A DNA stretch of 64,000 nt from an uncultured Lewinella sp. GTDB taxonomy: Bacteria; Bacteroidota; Bacteroidia; Chitinophagales; Saprospiraceae. Shown one piece after another: positions 1 through 12,428 of this stretch (positions are counted from its first letter, which is position 1; each line of letters starts with the position of its first letter). The notes under the pieces were generated by a model. The model saw only the letters and a list, made by a program, of their open reading frames with translations. It was not told the origin of the DNA and searched no databases. A program made the position numbers and the translations under genes. Where the stretch lies: NCBI GenBank assembly GCA_913057725.1, contig CAJXOS010000007.1:18344-82343 (forward strand), written 5' to 3'.

Positions 1-3000
1 GTTATGGTCACTGGGCTCGGATCATTAATCTCTACGACCTCGGTAATGAAACATCCATCCGCTTGATCGGTGATCGTTACCGTGTAAATTCCGGCAGGTA
101 CATCACTTAGCGTGTTGGTATTCTGGCCATTGGCATCATCCCACAGATAGGTGTAGGTTCCAGAACCATTGGCCACTTGCACAGTCGCTGAGCCATCGGT
201 ATCTCCAACACAGGTAGGAGGTACTACACTAGTCGTGAGTAGCTCAAGCTGGCCTGCGGCTTCAATGGTTACGCTAGCGCTGGTGAAACATCCGTTCAGA
301 TCTGTTACCGTAACATTATATGTGCCTGGGTTCAGGCCAGTTGCTGTAGGGGAGGTCTGTGCTGCTGGATCATCCCAAAGGAACTCGTAGCTGCCACTTC
401 CCGCAAGTACATTTACTGTCGCCGATCCACTAGGATTGGAGATACAATCTGGTTGAACTACAGAACTGATTTCAATCTCTACGGCTGCTGCCCCATCCAC
501 TAATGCAGTGGCGGTTGCCATACATCCATTAGCGTCCGTTACAGTTACTACATAAACACCCGGAGCAAGATCCACTGCTGTTGCTGTGGTTTGATCATCA
601 ATATCGTTCCACGCGTAGGTGAATGGCCCTTGCCCGTTCTCTGGGCTAGCCGTAGCTGTACCGTTGAGTAGGTTCAGACAAGAGACTGTACTATTTGTAC
701 TTACGGTTAGCTCTGGCGTTTCCGGCACGGTGGCGGTACCTACTTCGAAACAGCCATTTTCATCCGTCACAGTTACATTGTAGTCGCCGGCTGCAAGTCC
801 AGTGACGCCAGCAGTCTCAGGGTTGCCAGGAGTATCCCATAGGTAAGTATAGGTGCCACTACCATTCGCAACTGAAACCATTGCCGTTCCGTTCGCTTCA
901 CTGTTACACAATGGTGATTCGATATCGAAGACAAGGTCTAATGCCTCCAGGTTGAAGATCTCTACGCTGGCTGAAGCCTGACATCCTTGCGTGTCCGTTA
1001 CCGTCACGAAGTAAGTGCCGGCAGCTAGATCGGAGATGGTTTCTCCGGTTTGTCCAGTAGACCAAACAAAGTTGTATGGGCCTATTCCACCAGATACCTC
1101 TGCGGTTACGCTACCATCGTCAATGCCGTTACAAGTAGGCTGTACTTGTACTGGGAAGATGATCAGCAGGTCTGCCGCAGATACGGTGTTGCTAAGTTCA
1201 ACGGTACAGCCATTGGCATCCGTTACAGAAACCGTGTAATCGCCGGCTGCCAGATTAGTGGCCGTTGGTGAGTCTAGTCCGATATTATGACTCCAGCTAT
1301 AGCTGTACGGAGGTAGACCATCACTCGCCATTACTGTTAAAGCGCCATTATCTTCTGCGCAGGAAGCATCCATCACACTCTCCCAACTTAGGCTAGGCCC
1401 TGCGGTAAATGTCAGCTCAACAGAGATGGAAGAATAACAACCATTGGCGTCAGTTACGGTCAAACCGTATGTGCCTGCGCTCAGTCCGGTTGCGGTAGCG
1501 GCGTTTAAACCACCATCATGCGACCAGCTGTAAGTATAAGGTTCAACGCCATCACTTACTTGTACGCTGATGCTTCCATTGTCATCAGTGCACAAGCTGT
1601 TCTGCTGATTCGTGATGCTAATCATTGGACCACCAGAGTACGTAAGGCTGGTAGTAAGTGTACTACTACAGCCATTCACATCCGTTACGGTTATGGTATA
1701 GTCGCCAGGTAGTAGTCCGGTAAGGGTACTACCAGAGGCCGTATCATCGTGGCTCCAGGCATAGGTAAATGGCTCCGCACCGGTGGCTACTATTTCAATA
1801 CTACCACTATCTTCTGCACAGAACGGATCGGTAGTGTTGGCCGTCAGTTCAGGTACTGATGTACCTCCTAAGCTGACGTCTAGCGTAGCCTCACAACCAT
1901 TGGCGTCGGTTACTGTAACGGTGTAATCACTCACGGCCAAATCATCAGCCGTAGGGCTATCTAATCCAGCATCATGACTCCAAGAGTAAGAGTATGGGGC
2001 GGTTCCATTCGCAGCTGAGACAGTAATGCTTCCGGCCTCATCACAAATGGCATCGGTGGTGCTTACTAGCGTTAGGCTAGGGCTTCCTTCTAATTCAATC
2101 GTAATATCAACGCTTGCCGTACAACTGCTTTGGTCCGTAACGATTATGGTGTAATCACCTGCATTGAGACCGGTCTGACTAGAACCACTAGCCATGGCGT
2201 CATGCGACCAATCGTAGGTATACGGTGCAGTACCTCCTGTTGTCTCAAGACTAATCGCACCATTACCGTCTGTACAAAGGCTATTCTGCTGTACCAGGAT
2301 ATTGATAATGATTGGGTCATCAATGGTCAAGGTATACGTATTGATGCTTGCACAACCATTCACATCCGTCACCGTCAGCGTGTAGTCGCCAGCAGCCAAC
2401 CCGGTAGCGTCAGGACCATCCAGATCCATATCATGCGACCAGTCGTAGGTATACGGTGCTACACCACCACTTACGGTTACGCTGATGGAGCCATTGTCAT
2501 TCTCACAACTTGGATTGGTAAGGGTAGCATCAGTCATCGGGGCATCGCGATCGGATACCGTAGCAGAAGCTTCGGCTGTACAACCGTTGGCATCCGTTAC
2601 CGTCAAAGTATAGACACCTGCTGGTATTCCAGTGGCGTCTGGGCTATCCAGTCCCGCATTATGCGACCAACTGTAAGTGTATGGAGGTGTACCACCAGAG
2701 GCCACAAAGCTCACCGATCCGTTAGATGCATTACAATCACTATCAATCACTGTTGGGTCGCTTAGTGAAGGGCCTTCCACCTCATTCAATGTGGTATTTA
2801 GCACGATATCACAGAGGCCGTCTGCACTAATAGTGACACTGTAGTCATCAGTGGGCAGACCAGTCGCTGTTGGTTCATTCAAAGTATTGTCATGACTCCA
2901 ACTGTAGGTGAAAGGCCCAGACGTTGTAATCACATTGATGCTTATGGTTCCGTCTGCCTGGCCGCAAAGCTCAGGCGTAACGTTTGATATTTCAGCCTCC

Positions 3001-6000
3001 ACTCCTGGAGGTGCAGTAAGTACAATTGTTTCTGAAGCGGTACATCCATTGGCGTCCGTTACGTTGATGGTATAATCACCTGCGCCAAGGTTGATTTGTA
3101 GGGTGCTGGCATCGCCATTGTGCTCCCATTCTACAGTGTAAGGTTCAGTGCCTCCGCTAATGAAGGCATCAATAAAGCCATCGTCCACACCACAACTTGG
3201 GGCCATTTGATCGATGATCGTAATCTGCGGTCCAGGAACGAATAAGATCTCTTGGGTAACCATTGCAGTACATCCATTGGCATCGGTAACAGTAGCTGTG
3301 TAGGTTCCGGCTACCAGGTCAGTTAAGCTAAGTTCGGTAGCTGTAGCGTCGTGATCCCAGGCCACATCGTACGGTGGTAGTCCACCATCAATCGCTATCG
3401 TAATACTTCCGGTGCCGTCTACACAGGTAGCATTGGCGAAGTCCACTACAGATACGGTTGGTGCACTATTATCAACCACATCAAAACTGACGGTATTGGT
3501 ACATCCGTTATCATCGGTGACGGTTACGGTATAAGAATCTGTGCCAAGGCCAACTGCAACTGGGCTATCCAAGCCTAGATCATGGCTCCAAGAGTAGCTG
3601 TAAGGAGGAGTACCTTCTGTAGAAACAACGACCGCCGTAACGTCATTGGCAACACAAGGATCTTCTGTACTACTGTCGAATACGATGGTCGGCCCAGCAA
3701 TCTCACCTACCGTAATATCCAGACTCGCCGAGCAACCATTCACATCCGTGACAGTAACGGTGTAGGTGCCGGCAAGGAGGTCAGTAGCTGTATTGCCGTC
3801 TACTGCTGGAAGTCCATCCCATTCGTAAGTGAACGGACCAGAACCGCCATCAACCAATACTACGGCAGAACCCACGCCTTGTCCGCAAATGTCAGATTCA
3901 ACTGGGCCTTCTTGTAGGGTAATCCCAGGTTCGTTAGTCAGTGTTTGACTAAGCTCATCCGTACATCCGTTGGCATCCGTTACCGTTACAGAATAGGTGC
4001 CAGCCGTTAGTCCAGTAGCGAGTGGGCCGTCCAAGGTTGGATCATGGTCCCAGTCGTAGTCAAATGGTGGTGTACCGGTAGTGTTTAGAAGTGCTACTTC
4101 AATGACACCGTCTGCTTGGTCGCAGTTTTCGTTGAGTGCTTGATCGATGAAGAGTACCGGCCCCGCTTCTAGAATTACATTAGCGGAAGCCGTAGCTGTA
4201 CATCCATCAACATCAGTGACGGTGACGTTGTAAGTACCTACGCTTAAGTTTTCAATAGTAGCACCGGCTACACCAATACCATTATCCCAGGTAAAGGTAA
4301 ATGGCGCGGTACCGTCCAAAACATTGATGGTAATAGAACCATTGCCGTCCACACAGATGCTGTTCGAAACTACAGGTGCATCCAGTAGTGGACCAGGAAT
4401 AAAGTCAACCAGCTCAGAGCCAATGATGGTACATCCGTTAGCGTCAGTAACCGTCACCGTGTAGGTTCCAAAGAAGAGGTCGGTAACGATTGGGCCATCT
4501 GCATCCTGATCATGATCCCATGCATAGGTATAAGGCTCGGTGCCACCTGTTACCGTAACTTCGATTGAGCCGTTTCCATCTTCACAGAAGCTGGCTTCGG
4601 CGAAGAGGTTAATAGCTGTAGGTCCACCTTCATCGCCAATGTTGACAAAGCGGATTACCTCACAACCTCGTGCATCCGTAACAATGACAGAGTGTGTGCC
4701 CGTGGGTAAGTTGGAAACGGAAGGAACACTTGGGTTAGCGATGCTCCAATCGTATGTATACGGAGCTGTTCCGCCAGTGACGGCAACGGTTGCTGTACCA
4801 TTGGCATCGCCACAGGTCGCATCCGTTGTACTTTCTACCGTGACGACTGGTGCTGCTATTTCTCCAACGGTAGCCGTTTCTACTGCTTCACAACCGTTGG
4901 CATCTATCACCGTTACGGTGTAGTCTCCAGGAGCCAGGTCAGACAAGGAACTGGTAGTTGCACCGCCAGGTGACCAGAGGTAGGTATATGGTCCAGTATC
5001 ACCTATCACACCAACTAAGATCTCACCATCATCCTGATCACAGGCAGCATCGGTGATGATCAAGTTAAGGGTAGGAGGTGGGATGAATTCTACCGTAGCA
5101 GTAGTACTACCAGTACAACCATTGGCATCCTCTACCAAAATCGTGTAAGTGCCAGCTGCTAGGCCATCAAACAGCGGATCACCTTGTGGTATGCCACCAT
5201 TCAGGCTGTAGGTGAATGGTGCTGTACCGTCTATTACGCCAACAGTGATGCTACCATTATCATCCGTACAGAAGCTGTTGACTACTGTTGGATCAGGGGT
5301 AGGACCAGCAATATTGGCGATGTCTACTGTAATCTCAGCAGTACAAGTATTAGCATCCGTGACCGTAATGGTATAGCTACCAGCCGTGAGGTCTGTGGCC
5401 GTCGGACTATCAGGGTTGCCATTGCTCCAGGCGAAGGAGTACGGTGGTAATCCGCCAGTTGCCTCAACGGTAATCGTACCGTTAGCCATATCACATATTT
5501 CATCAGTTGAACTCACCAGGTTGATGAATACTGGTGTGATCGTTGAGATTGTACCCATTGCGGAGATCGTACATCCATTCGCATCGGTAACTACCACAGT
5601 ATGATCACCAGAAGTTGCAGGATCAAGGGTACTTTGATCTAAGGCTGGATCGCCATCCCATTCATAGGAGTACGGTTCCGTACCGCCGGTGACAACTACT
5701 TCCAGGATGCCGAAGGCTTCTGTGCAGGACGCATCTTGCACTACATTTACGGTAGCCATTAGTGGGCTCGCTTCGCCAACAGTAATATCTGATAGGACGA
5801 AGGTACAGCCGTTGGCATCGCGTACGGTCACTTCATAGGTTCCGGCGGTAAGGCCAGTGATTGGGTTGTCTGAGCTAAACGTCATACCGTCAAGCGCATA
5901 CTCATATGGCGCAGTGCCATCAGCAGGGAAGAGCGTTATGCTACCATCCGAGAAGCCACCACAAGTAGCATCACTCACCGAGGCTGTTGCAGAAATACTG

Positions 6001-6600
6001 CTTCCAGCATTTACGGTGTACATAAACTCAAATGAACAGCCGTTATCATCAGAGACGGTAATGGTATAGTCACCCGCTTCCAGGTTCGGGAAGTCGCCAG
6101 TATTTTGTGGAATCCCGCCATTTAGGCTGTAAGCTAAGGTGCCACTACCACCGGTTACGGCTAAGGAAATTGATCCATCAGCCAGTCCAAGGCAAGAGGC
6201 ATCTTGCACCAGAACGATATCCTCTTTAATACTATCGGGTTCGAACAAGTATACGGCCAGTTCGGCTGTACACCCGTTAGCATCTAGGATTGAGAATTCG
6301 TATTCGCCGGCAGGCAGGTTGGTTTTAGTTGTTGTTTCGCCAGCACCGAGAACGACGGTTTCCCCATCATAATTCCAGGTGACTGTATAGGGAGCTGTAC
6401 CGTTGATAGGTTGAGCAGTTACTGTTCCGTTTTCATCACCGGCAAAGGTAGATACGTCTACTGTTGTAGCGCTAATATCCAGTACCGTGACTACATCTAC
6501 TGATCCAGAGAAAAGTACTTCGCAGCCTTTGTTATCTGTTACTCGGAAAGTGTATGGGGTGTTGGCAGTAAGGCCACTAAAGGTCGGGGTACTACCCGTT
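1..6600 (-). repeat. Tandem coding repeats, period about 230 bases, about 29 units
   Basis: The plus strand shows a recurring word close to CCATTGGCATCCGTTACNGT about every 220-240 bases (for example near 49, 288, 526, 1208, 1671, 2355, 3041, 3967, 4432, 4892). On the minus strand it encodes the TVTDANGC core of each SprB-like unit. I counted about 29 copies by eye between base 49 and 6530. Spacing is not exact and units differ at many third positions, so they are old duplications kept by selection on protein rather than recent copies. Confidence 0.85.
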
Positions 6601-8990
6601 TGCGGATCACTGAAGTTGATGTCGGTAGTATACGGTGCTTCGCCGCCAGTGATAGAGATAGAAATGGAACCATCACTTCCGGGATCGCAACTCTCTTCCG
6701 TTGTGCCAGTAATCTGAGCGGTTAACGGAGATAGTAGTGGTACGGTGATACTGCCATTAGAGCAATATCCACAGGCTGTACCTAAATCATAAATCGCCAA
6801 TTCATAAGTGTCTCCCTCAAGTTCATCAATCGTAAAGGTAGTATTGCTAGTCTCAAATGAAGTGTATGGATCACCATCACTAAAGAACAAGAATGGTCCT
6901 TCGCAACCTAATCCAGAAGGAGTAGTGAAGACCTCAATAAGGTACGGCCCTACGCCATTGGTCAGGCTAACGGAAATACTACCTTTGGTACAAGTGGTTG
7001 CGGATTCTAGTAGGGTGAGTGAAGTAGTAATTTCATCACGATACTGAAGACCAAAGAAGTCAGCTGATACCACACATCCATTGGCGTCTCGTACCCAAAT
7101 CTCTGGGTTCACCGAAAGGTCCGTAAGGGTGTTGTCACTTTGATAAGCAATGCCGTCGCTTGAGTACTCGTAAGGTGGGTAGCCACCCGTTACGGTCGTT
7201 ACCTCTACAATACCGTTATCACCACTGCCATTTACACAGTTTAATAATGGGCCAACATCCGTCATAGTTATGATCTGCAGCTCGGGTGCAGGTACGATAC
7301 CAATCATCGTTTCACTAGCACTTCCCAGAGTGAAGGAAAGGGTGTCGTAAGATGGTGGATAAACGACCGAACAACTTCCTACAGCGCCGTAGAGTTCGCT
7401 GCCGTCTGTAATTCCTACTGCGTAACCTGTATTGCCGTTTCCTTGAACAGCTGCTTCCGGAGCAAGGCCCGAAAAAGTATAAGTAGCAACGCCGTTCGCT
7501 GAGACTACCGGTCCACTGGTAGCAACTACTCCGTTATTGTACAGGGAGAAGTAGTAAGGTGAACGTCCGCCACTAACCGTAGCTGTGATTGTACCATTAT
7601 TGTCCTCAAAACAGATTTCGTCCGTTGAAGTAGGTGTTTCGGTGAAGGCCATCACCCCTGGATCTTCAATGGTAATGCTGAAAGTATTGGTAGCAAAACA
7701 GCCGTCGGCACCTTGTAGGGTAATATCGTAAGAGCCACCACTAAGGAAATCTTCGACGATAAACCAGGCTGCTTCATCAAGAAACACCGCATCAAGGGTG
7801 TTGTAGGTAGCACCGCCATCAATAGAGATCTGTCCTTGCGGGCCTCCTCCAAAGCCAAGTTGGTAAACCGCATCGAATTCGGTCATGTCAATTCTGATAT
7901 CTGCGAGGTCTCCACTACAAGTAATGGGAGTGAAGGTTATATCTGCAATAGCGATCTCAGCCGGCTGCGAAACGGTAACGATTCGACCCAATTCACAAAT
8001 TCCGCTAGGCTCACTATCTCTTACGATTACATCATACGGACCAGCGGTTAGGTTGTCATAAGTAACACTGATGCCGGCCGGAGTATCACCGGTAAAGGTC
8101 GTCCCGCCATCAATAGAATACTGGTACGGAGGTACACCACCACTTGCTTGAAGTGTGAATTCGCCATCGGAAAATCCGAAACATGTAGTCGAGGTGTTAT
8201 TGGTAACGGACAAGGATAACGCGCTGGATTCTGGAATGGTAAAGGCTTGTGTTCTTATACAGCCATTATCATCTAACACAAATACAGTATGATCACCTCC
8301 GGTAAGCATGTTGAAGTCACCATCGCTGTTACTGGTCGTCAAGTCATTGTCTACGTAATAGGTGTACGGAGACACGCCGCCAGTAGCAGTAAATTGCGCC
8401 GTACCGTCAGCTGCACAGTCACCGGTGCTGGTTACGCCATCTTCCGTGATTTCAATTGCGGAAGGCGGTTGGGTTATTGCCCCTAGCTCGATTTCAAAAG
8501 TACAGCCCAATTGATCCGAGACCGTCATGGTGGTGTTTCCACCGTCGTTGTTGGGTACGCTTACAGTAATTGGTGATACACTACGTCTAAAGACATCTGG
8601 TGTAGTGACGGTATACAAAGTACCATTACCACCAGTTACATTTACGATCATCTCAATTTCGTCTCCAAAACAGGCCACATCGAATGTGCTGCCTGTAGGG
8701 TTTCGGTTGACGATGGCCTCCAAGACTTCGGGTTCGTTGACGGTAACCTGTGGATACGGTGGAGCATTTTCGCAGCCGTTGCCATTACGGACGACAACAT
8801 CGTATGTTCCAGGCGCAACATTGGATATCGCGACACTACTAGAAGCGGTAACTCTAGTGTAAATTACAGAGCCGCTTTGCTGTAGCTCATAGGTGTTGGT
8901 ACCAGAAGGGTTACTCATACTAACAGTGACCCTACCTAACTCTCCATTACAACGGGCATCGGAAGGCACTGTGTTTGTTACAGTGGGTAA
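1..8990 (-). CDS. Giant SprB-repeat adhesin-like protein, main part (3' end outside window, 5' end cut by frameshift)
   Basis: An uninterrupted minus-strand reading frame fills the left 9 kb and leaves the window without a stop. I checked the same frame at both ends (codons with lowest base divisible by 3). Its translation is a chain of beta-rich units of about 77 residues. Each carries the pattern GGxxPYTYxWS, then LxAGxYTVTVTDANGC, the signature of SprB-type repeats. The units are very regular from base 1 to about 6600 and more divergent up to 8990. SprB of Flavobacterium is a multi-thousand-residue cell-surface gliding adhesin exported by the type IX system, and a similar surface or matrix role is inferred here. 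The export domain, if any, lies outside the window. The frame has no convincing start: it reads directly on from the gene at 8947-10107 after a +1 shift near 8990, so both are probably one gene. Confidence 0.85.
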
Positions 8991-10107
8991 GGCTCTTATC
9001 CACAACTGCTGCACAGCGGGAGTCAATTCCTGACTCCACAATGGTAAGCGAATAATTACCGTCATTCAGGTCGTCGAATTCGATGGGTAAGCCACTCACT
9101 GGTGTGACTATATTGAGTGGGACACCAAGATCACCTCCCGTGAGGGTAAACGAATAGTTAGCGCTGGCATCCACTCCTCCTCCAACATCTGTGACTCGAA
9201 TTATTCCAGTCTCTCCTGCACAATAGACAGGCGTAACGATGTCTATATTGTTGACATTTGGTGGCGGGGCTCCTACCGTAATGTTTAAGGCGGATGTATA
9301 GCGCCAGCCGTCAGTTTCATCGGGCTCATCCATGCCAGTTGTATTTCTCATCCTATATACAGGGAAGGGGTCCTCCGCGCTTACTTGGATATAGTCTCTA
9401 TTGGTAAACGTACCAACGTCTTGCCAGGAGTTAGAACCAGTTTGTTTTTGCCACTGTAAGGCATAAGAGCTGTAATTGCCGGCATTAAGGTCAGCATCCA
9501 GCGTGACGGTTTCCCCGGCGCAAAAGATATTCTGGTTAGGGCCATTTACTCCAGCTGAGGCACTGATGGATCCGTCGTATACGTCCAAGGCGATTAGTGA
9601 TAGACGTAGGTCAACACGATAACGGGAACCAACGGAGAACTCGTAGGTGTCACCCGGCTTTTGCACCACGTTGCCGATAATAACAGATCCGCTACTTTGG
9701 TTTCGAGCATCATCATCATTGGTAAAGGTGCCACAGCAATCATAGCTACAGTTGCTGCCTCGATCATTTTCCCAGCCATCAACTGAAACGAGTAGTGGGA
9801 CCTGACCGTTCAGTGGCCAATTGCTAGGAGCAGCATTGTACTGGAAGACGAAGTTGTTGTTGCTCTCGCGATTCTTGAATCCTTGCGATGTATTGCTAAT
9901 GTGTATACATTCCTCTCCAACAATACCCAAGGGGGCAACAATAGCATTTACTTTCCAAGAAGGATCCGGTTTATTAAAGGGGTCGTTTCCACGGTCAAAA
10001 TAGACGCCGGTGATTTTTAATTCCAATCGCATATTCTGTCCTACCAGTGCTGGAGCTACTGCCAGGAAGGAAAAGAAAAATAGGATGAGCAAACGATATG
10101 GTCGCAT
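8947..10107 (-). CDS. N-terminal part of the giant SprB-repeat protein (ends early by frameshift)
   Basis: The start at 10107 is chosen because it opens directly with a signal peptide (MRPYRLLILFFFSFLAVAPA, then LVGQ). An in-frame ATG at 10167 would add 20 residues before it. The mature part has a beta-rich N-terminal region with several Cys, then Ig/PKD-like segments beginning with phrases such as FCAGETVTLDADL and VYCAGETGIIRV, which resemble the adhesin repeats that follow. The last 11 or so residues, after VVDKS, look random and end at a TAA at 8947-8949, while the frame one base over continues with sensible repeat sequence. This is therefore the head of the giant protein, separated by a one-base insertion, a two-base loss, or a +1 frameshift. 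It starts 6 bases after the stop of the Fn3 gene at 10174 and is the last gene of the operon. Confidence 0.8.
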   Translation of the reverse strand: MRPYRLLILFFFSFLAVAPALVGQNMRLELKITGVYFDRGNDPFNKPDPSWKVNAIVAPLGIVGEECIHISNTSQGFKNRESNNNFVFQYNAAPSNWPLNGQVPLLVSVDGWENDRGSNCSYDCCGTFTNDDDARNQSSGSVIIGNVVQKPGDTYEFSVGSRYRVDLRLSLIALDVYDGSISASAGVNGPNQNIFCAGETVTLDADLNAGNYSSYALQWQKQTGSNSWQDVGTFTNRDYIQVSAEDPFPVYRMRNTTGMDEPDETDGWRYTSALNITVGAPPPNVNNIDIVTPVYCAGETGIIRVTDVGGGVDASANYSFTLTGGDLGVPLNIVTPVSGLPIEFDDLNDGNYSLTIVESGIDSRCAAVVDKSLTHCNKHSAFRCPL

Positions 10108-10173
10108 GACAAAGGATATTTCTGATGGTTTTGGGTGGGGGGCAACCCCAGCAATGCTTCTGTTCATTGGTGC

Positions 10174-12381
10174 TTAGTAGTTCACTTCTAGGCTTTCACT
10201 AAGCGGGCTTTGCCCGCCATCGTGCCATAGCACCTTCACACTGTAGCGATATTGGGTGTTCATCTTCAAGGAAGTATCGATGAAGTTGAATCTTCTAACT
10301 CTACGTTTCTTTCGGCCTGTTGTAGTGCCACTTTCTTCCGGGGTTACACTAGTGTAAGAGCGGAAAGGCTCATCACCTCTAGCGCGGTAAATCACGAACC
10401 GGCGTACGGCATCTTCCTCTGAATAAGTCCATGACAGATTCACTTGCTTGACTCTACGGTCAACCGCTGCACTGAGGTCTTGCACACTTGCACGGACAAA
10501 ATCATCAATGACTTGCGCTTGGATGAGCTTTGAGGAGGCCATAAGGTCAGCATTGTCCGTAGCTACTACTTTGTATTGGTAGCGTTTGCCGGCTTCAGCC
10601 GTGGAGTCGCGGTAAGAGGCAATCATGGTATAATCAACCAAGTCGATGGTCTGCAAGAGTTCCCAGGCTTCTTCGCCCATTGGTGAGCGATAGAGCTCGT
10701 GCTTGACCACATCGGTACTGCTGCTGTTCGCCCATTCCAGATAAGTGCTATGCGTATCAGATTCTACGTCTCTGAATACGGGTGCAGTTGGTGCAATAGT
10801 ATCAGGGCGTTCCAAGGCCAGAATCTCAGAAAACTCCGACGGGTTCTGGCGATAATCCAACGCAAAAACTTTTACGAATACCTCCTCAGTCAAGGTGTTG
10901 AGGGTAACCGTATCGTAGTGGTAGTTTTCCAGCGTCGGCTTAGAAGTTAGCTGTGTGAATTCTACATCTGGGTGGTTAGAGAAGTATACCCGATAACCAA
11001 GCAGATCTGGCTCGGTATTGTCATCCCAGGTAACGATCATTAGACCATTCTTGAGGATGGTTCCACGCAAACCTACTGGTGCTGCTGGAGGTGTCACATC
11101 ATCAATCTGGGCTAGGGCCGCAAAGGAAGTCATCTCCCGACCGTATTGGTCGACAGCCACTATGAGGTAATAGTTGGACGGTAGTGGATCGGGATCAATA
11201 AAGCCTCGTAGTTCCGGCGCGATCAGCTCCTCACCACTCAAGTTGTCAAAAGGCCCCTGGTCGTTCGAGCTACGCAGAATTTTGAAGCCGATGATCTTGT
11301 CATTGTCTGATTCATTGAACTGCCAGCTGATATTAAAGCCTTTTTGCTCGTTGGGGAGAACCGAAACAATACTTGGGTAGTAATAGGGCAGGGCATCGAT
11401 GCCGGTTCCCTGTACCGGATCGGAAGGAGGACCGTATTCATCAAATGCCGTGCGCCCTTTTACACGATAGAAATAGGGTTGATTATTGCGCTCCAGGGAG
11501 TCCGTAATAAAGGCTTTTTCCGGAGCACGCTCGGTGCGGTCCATGGGAATATAAGGCAGGTCGCGTATTGGTGCCCAATTGACACCATCTTCAGAACGTT
11601 CCACTTCATAACTCACGTAGAAGAAGTTGAACTTCTCTTTGTTCCAGCTAACGATTGCCTGACGATCGCCAAAAGTAGCATCGACATCAATAACTTTAGG
11701 TAGAACGTAGGTGTCTGAAAGACCAATTGAAACATAGCCTGTATCAATCAGGTTGATGTATTCGATAGGAATACTATTATCTCCTTCTTGCAGCGTGTCT
11801 ACCACGAAACTAGGTTGCTCAGTTGGAAATACCCGGTAGAGGTAAGTCTCATTCGGAGATACATTCCGATCTACAAAAGCCAAGCCCATTGCAGTAGCTG
11901 CTTCAAAAGAATGGTCGGCTGCGAATAGGCCAAAACCGAAGCGGTTTTCCTGTTCGTTAGCACGGTTGATGAGGCTTACTACTTCCCCTTCTGTACCGGT
12001 TTCCGGATCAAAGGAGTTGCCGAAGATGGCTTGTGCACCAATGGCGGCGTAGTTGTTGCGCTCCATTAGAGGACGCCACTCGGCCTCTGTTTGCCAGGGG
12101 AAGATGGGTTCAGCGGTCAGTGGTGTTGGTACCGAACGCTCTTCGAAAGGCAATAGCTGCCCATTGCGCTTGTAGGTGTAGCGAACCAGGGTATACCCCA
12201 CTTCATTGCAGTGAAACCAGGTGCGAGGTGAGGTGGCCGCCCAACGCAGCATGATCTCCTGACCGGTCGAACGTGCTAGCATTTTCAGCGCACGCTCCTC
12301 GTTCTGAGGTGGATTGATCTGTGCTTCCATGAAGATGGGAGCCAAGAGTAATACCAGCAGAAAAAGGCTTTTATGTAGCAT
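10174..12381 (-). CDS. Secreted multi-fibronectin type III protein
   Basis: The start at 12381 places a signal peptide at once (MLHKSLFLLVLLLAPIFMEA, then Q). The longest frame begins at 12429, where its ATG overlaps the stop of the upstream gene in a TAATG, so translational coupling from there is also possible. The mature protein of about 715 residues begins with a unique N-terminal region. It then has about five Fn3-like modules, recognisable from strands such as AIVSWNKEKF, FNISWQFNES, LMIVTWDDNT, TYLEWANSSS and VNLSWTYSEE, several preceded by the usual linker DxxxPxAP. No T9SS sorting domain is visible at the C-terminus. Fn3 modules mediate protein-protein contacts in exported proteins, so a structural or scaffolding role beside the adhesin is inferred. 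Neighbours on both sides are operon partners within 6 bases. Confidence 0.85.
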   Translation of the reverse strand: MLHKSLFLLVLLLAPIFMEAQINPPQNEERALKMLARSTGQEIMLRWAATSPRTWFHCNEVGYTLVRYTYKRNGQLLPFEERSVPTPLTAEPIFPWQTEAEWRPLMERNNYAAIGAQAIFGNSFDPETGTEGEVVSLINRANEQENRFGFGLFAADHSFEAATAMGLAFVDRNVSPNETYLYRVFPTEQPSFVVDTLQEGDNSIPIEYINLIDTGYVSIGLSDTYVLPKVIDVDATFGDRQAIVSWNKEKFNFFYVSYEVERSEDGVNWAPIRDLPYIPMDRTERAPEKAFITDSLERNNQPYFYRVKGRTAFDEYGPPSDPVQGTGIDALPYYYPSIVSVLPNEQKGFNISWQFNESDNDKIIGFKILRSSNDQGPFDNLSGEELIAPELRGFIDPDPLPSNYYLIVAVDQYGREMTSFAALAQIDDVTPPAAPVGLRGTILKNGLMIVTWDDNTEPDLLGYRVYFSNHPDVEFTQLTSKPTLENYHYDTVTLNTLTEEVFVKVFALDYRQNPSEFSEILALERPDTIAPTAPVFRDVESDTHSTYLEWANSSSTDVVKHELYRSPMGEEAWELLQTIDLVDYTMIASYRDSTAEAGKRYQYKVVATDNADLMASSKLIQAQVIDDFVRASVQDLSAAVDRRVKQVNLSWTYSEEDAVRRFVIYRARGDEPFRSYTSVTPEESGTTTGRKKRRVRRFNFIDTSLKMNTQYRYSVKVLWHDGGQSPLSESLEVNY

Positions 12382-12428
12382 GTTTTGTTCTTTGCTTTTG
12401 AAATCCATTAGGGCTGTTACAGGATGCA

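Noticed and set aside
1..6600. Regularly spaced repeated words that could suggest a CRISPR array
   Set aside because: The period is about 230 bases, the copies are imperfect, and the whole stretch is one open minus-strand frame encoding protein repeats.
169..7047. Many plus-strand open frames of 60-210 codons across the left 7 kb
   Set aside because: They are antisense shadows of the repeat-coding minus strand; they recur at the repeat period, have no export signal or domain, and are explained by the repeated codons.
9063..9065. An ATG in the repeat frame, just after a TGA, as an independent start of the giant gene
   Set aside because: The peptide from it (beginning MTVIIRLPLW) is not a signal peptide and runs across sequence that is sensible in the other frame until about 8997; a frameshift explains the data better.
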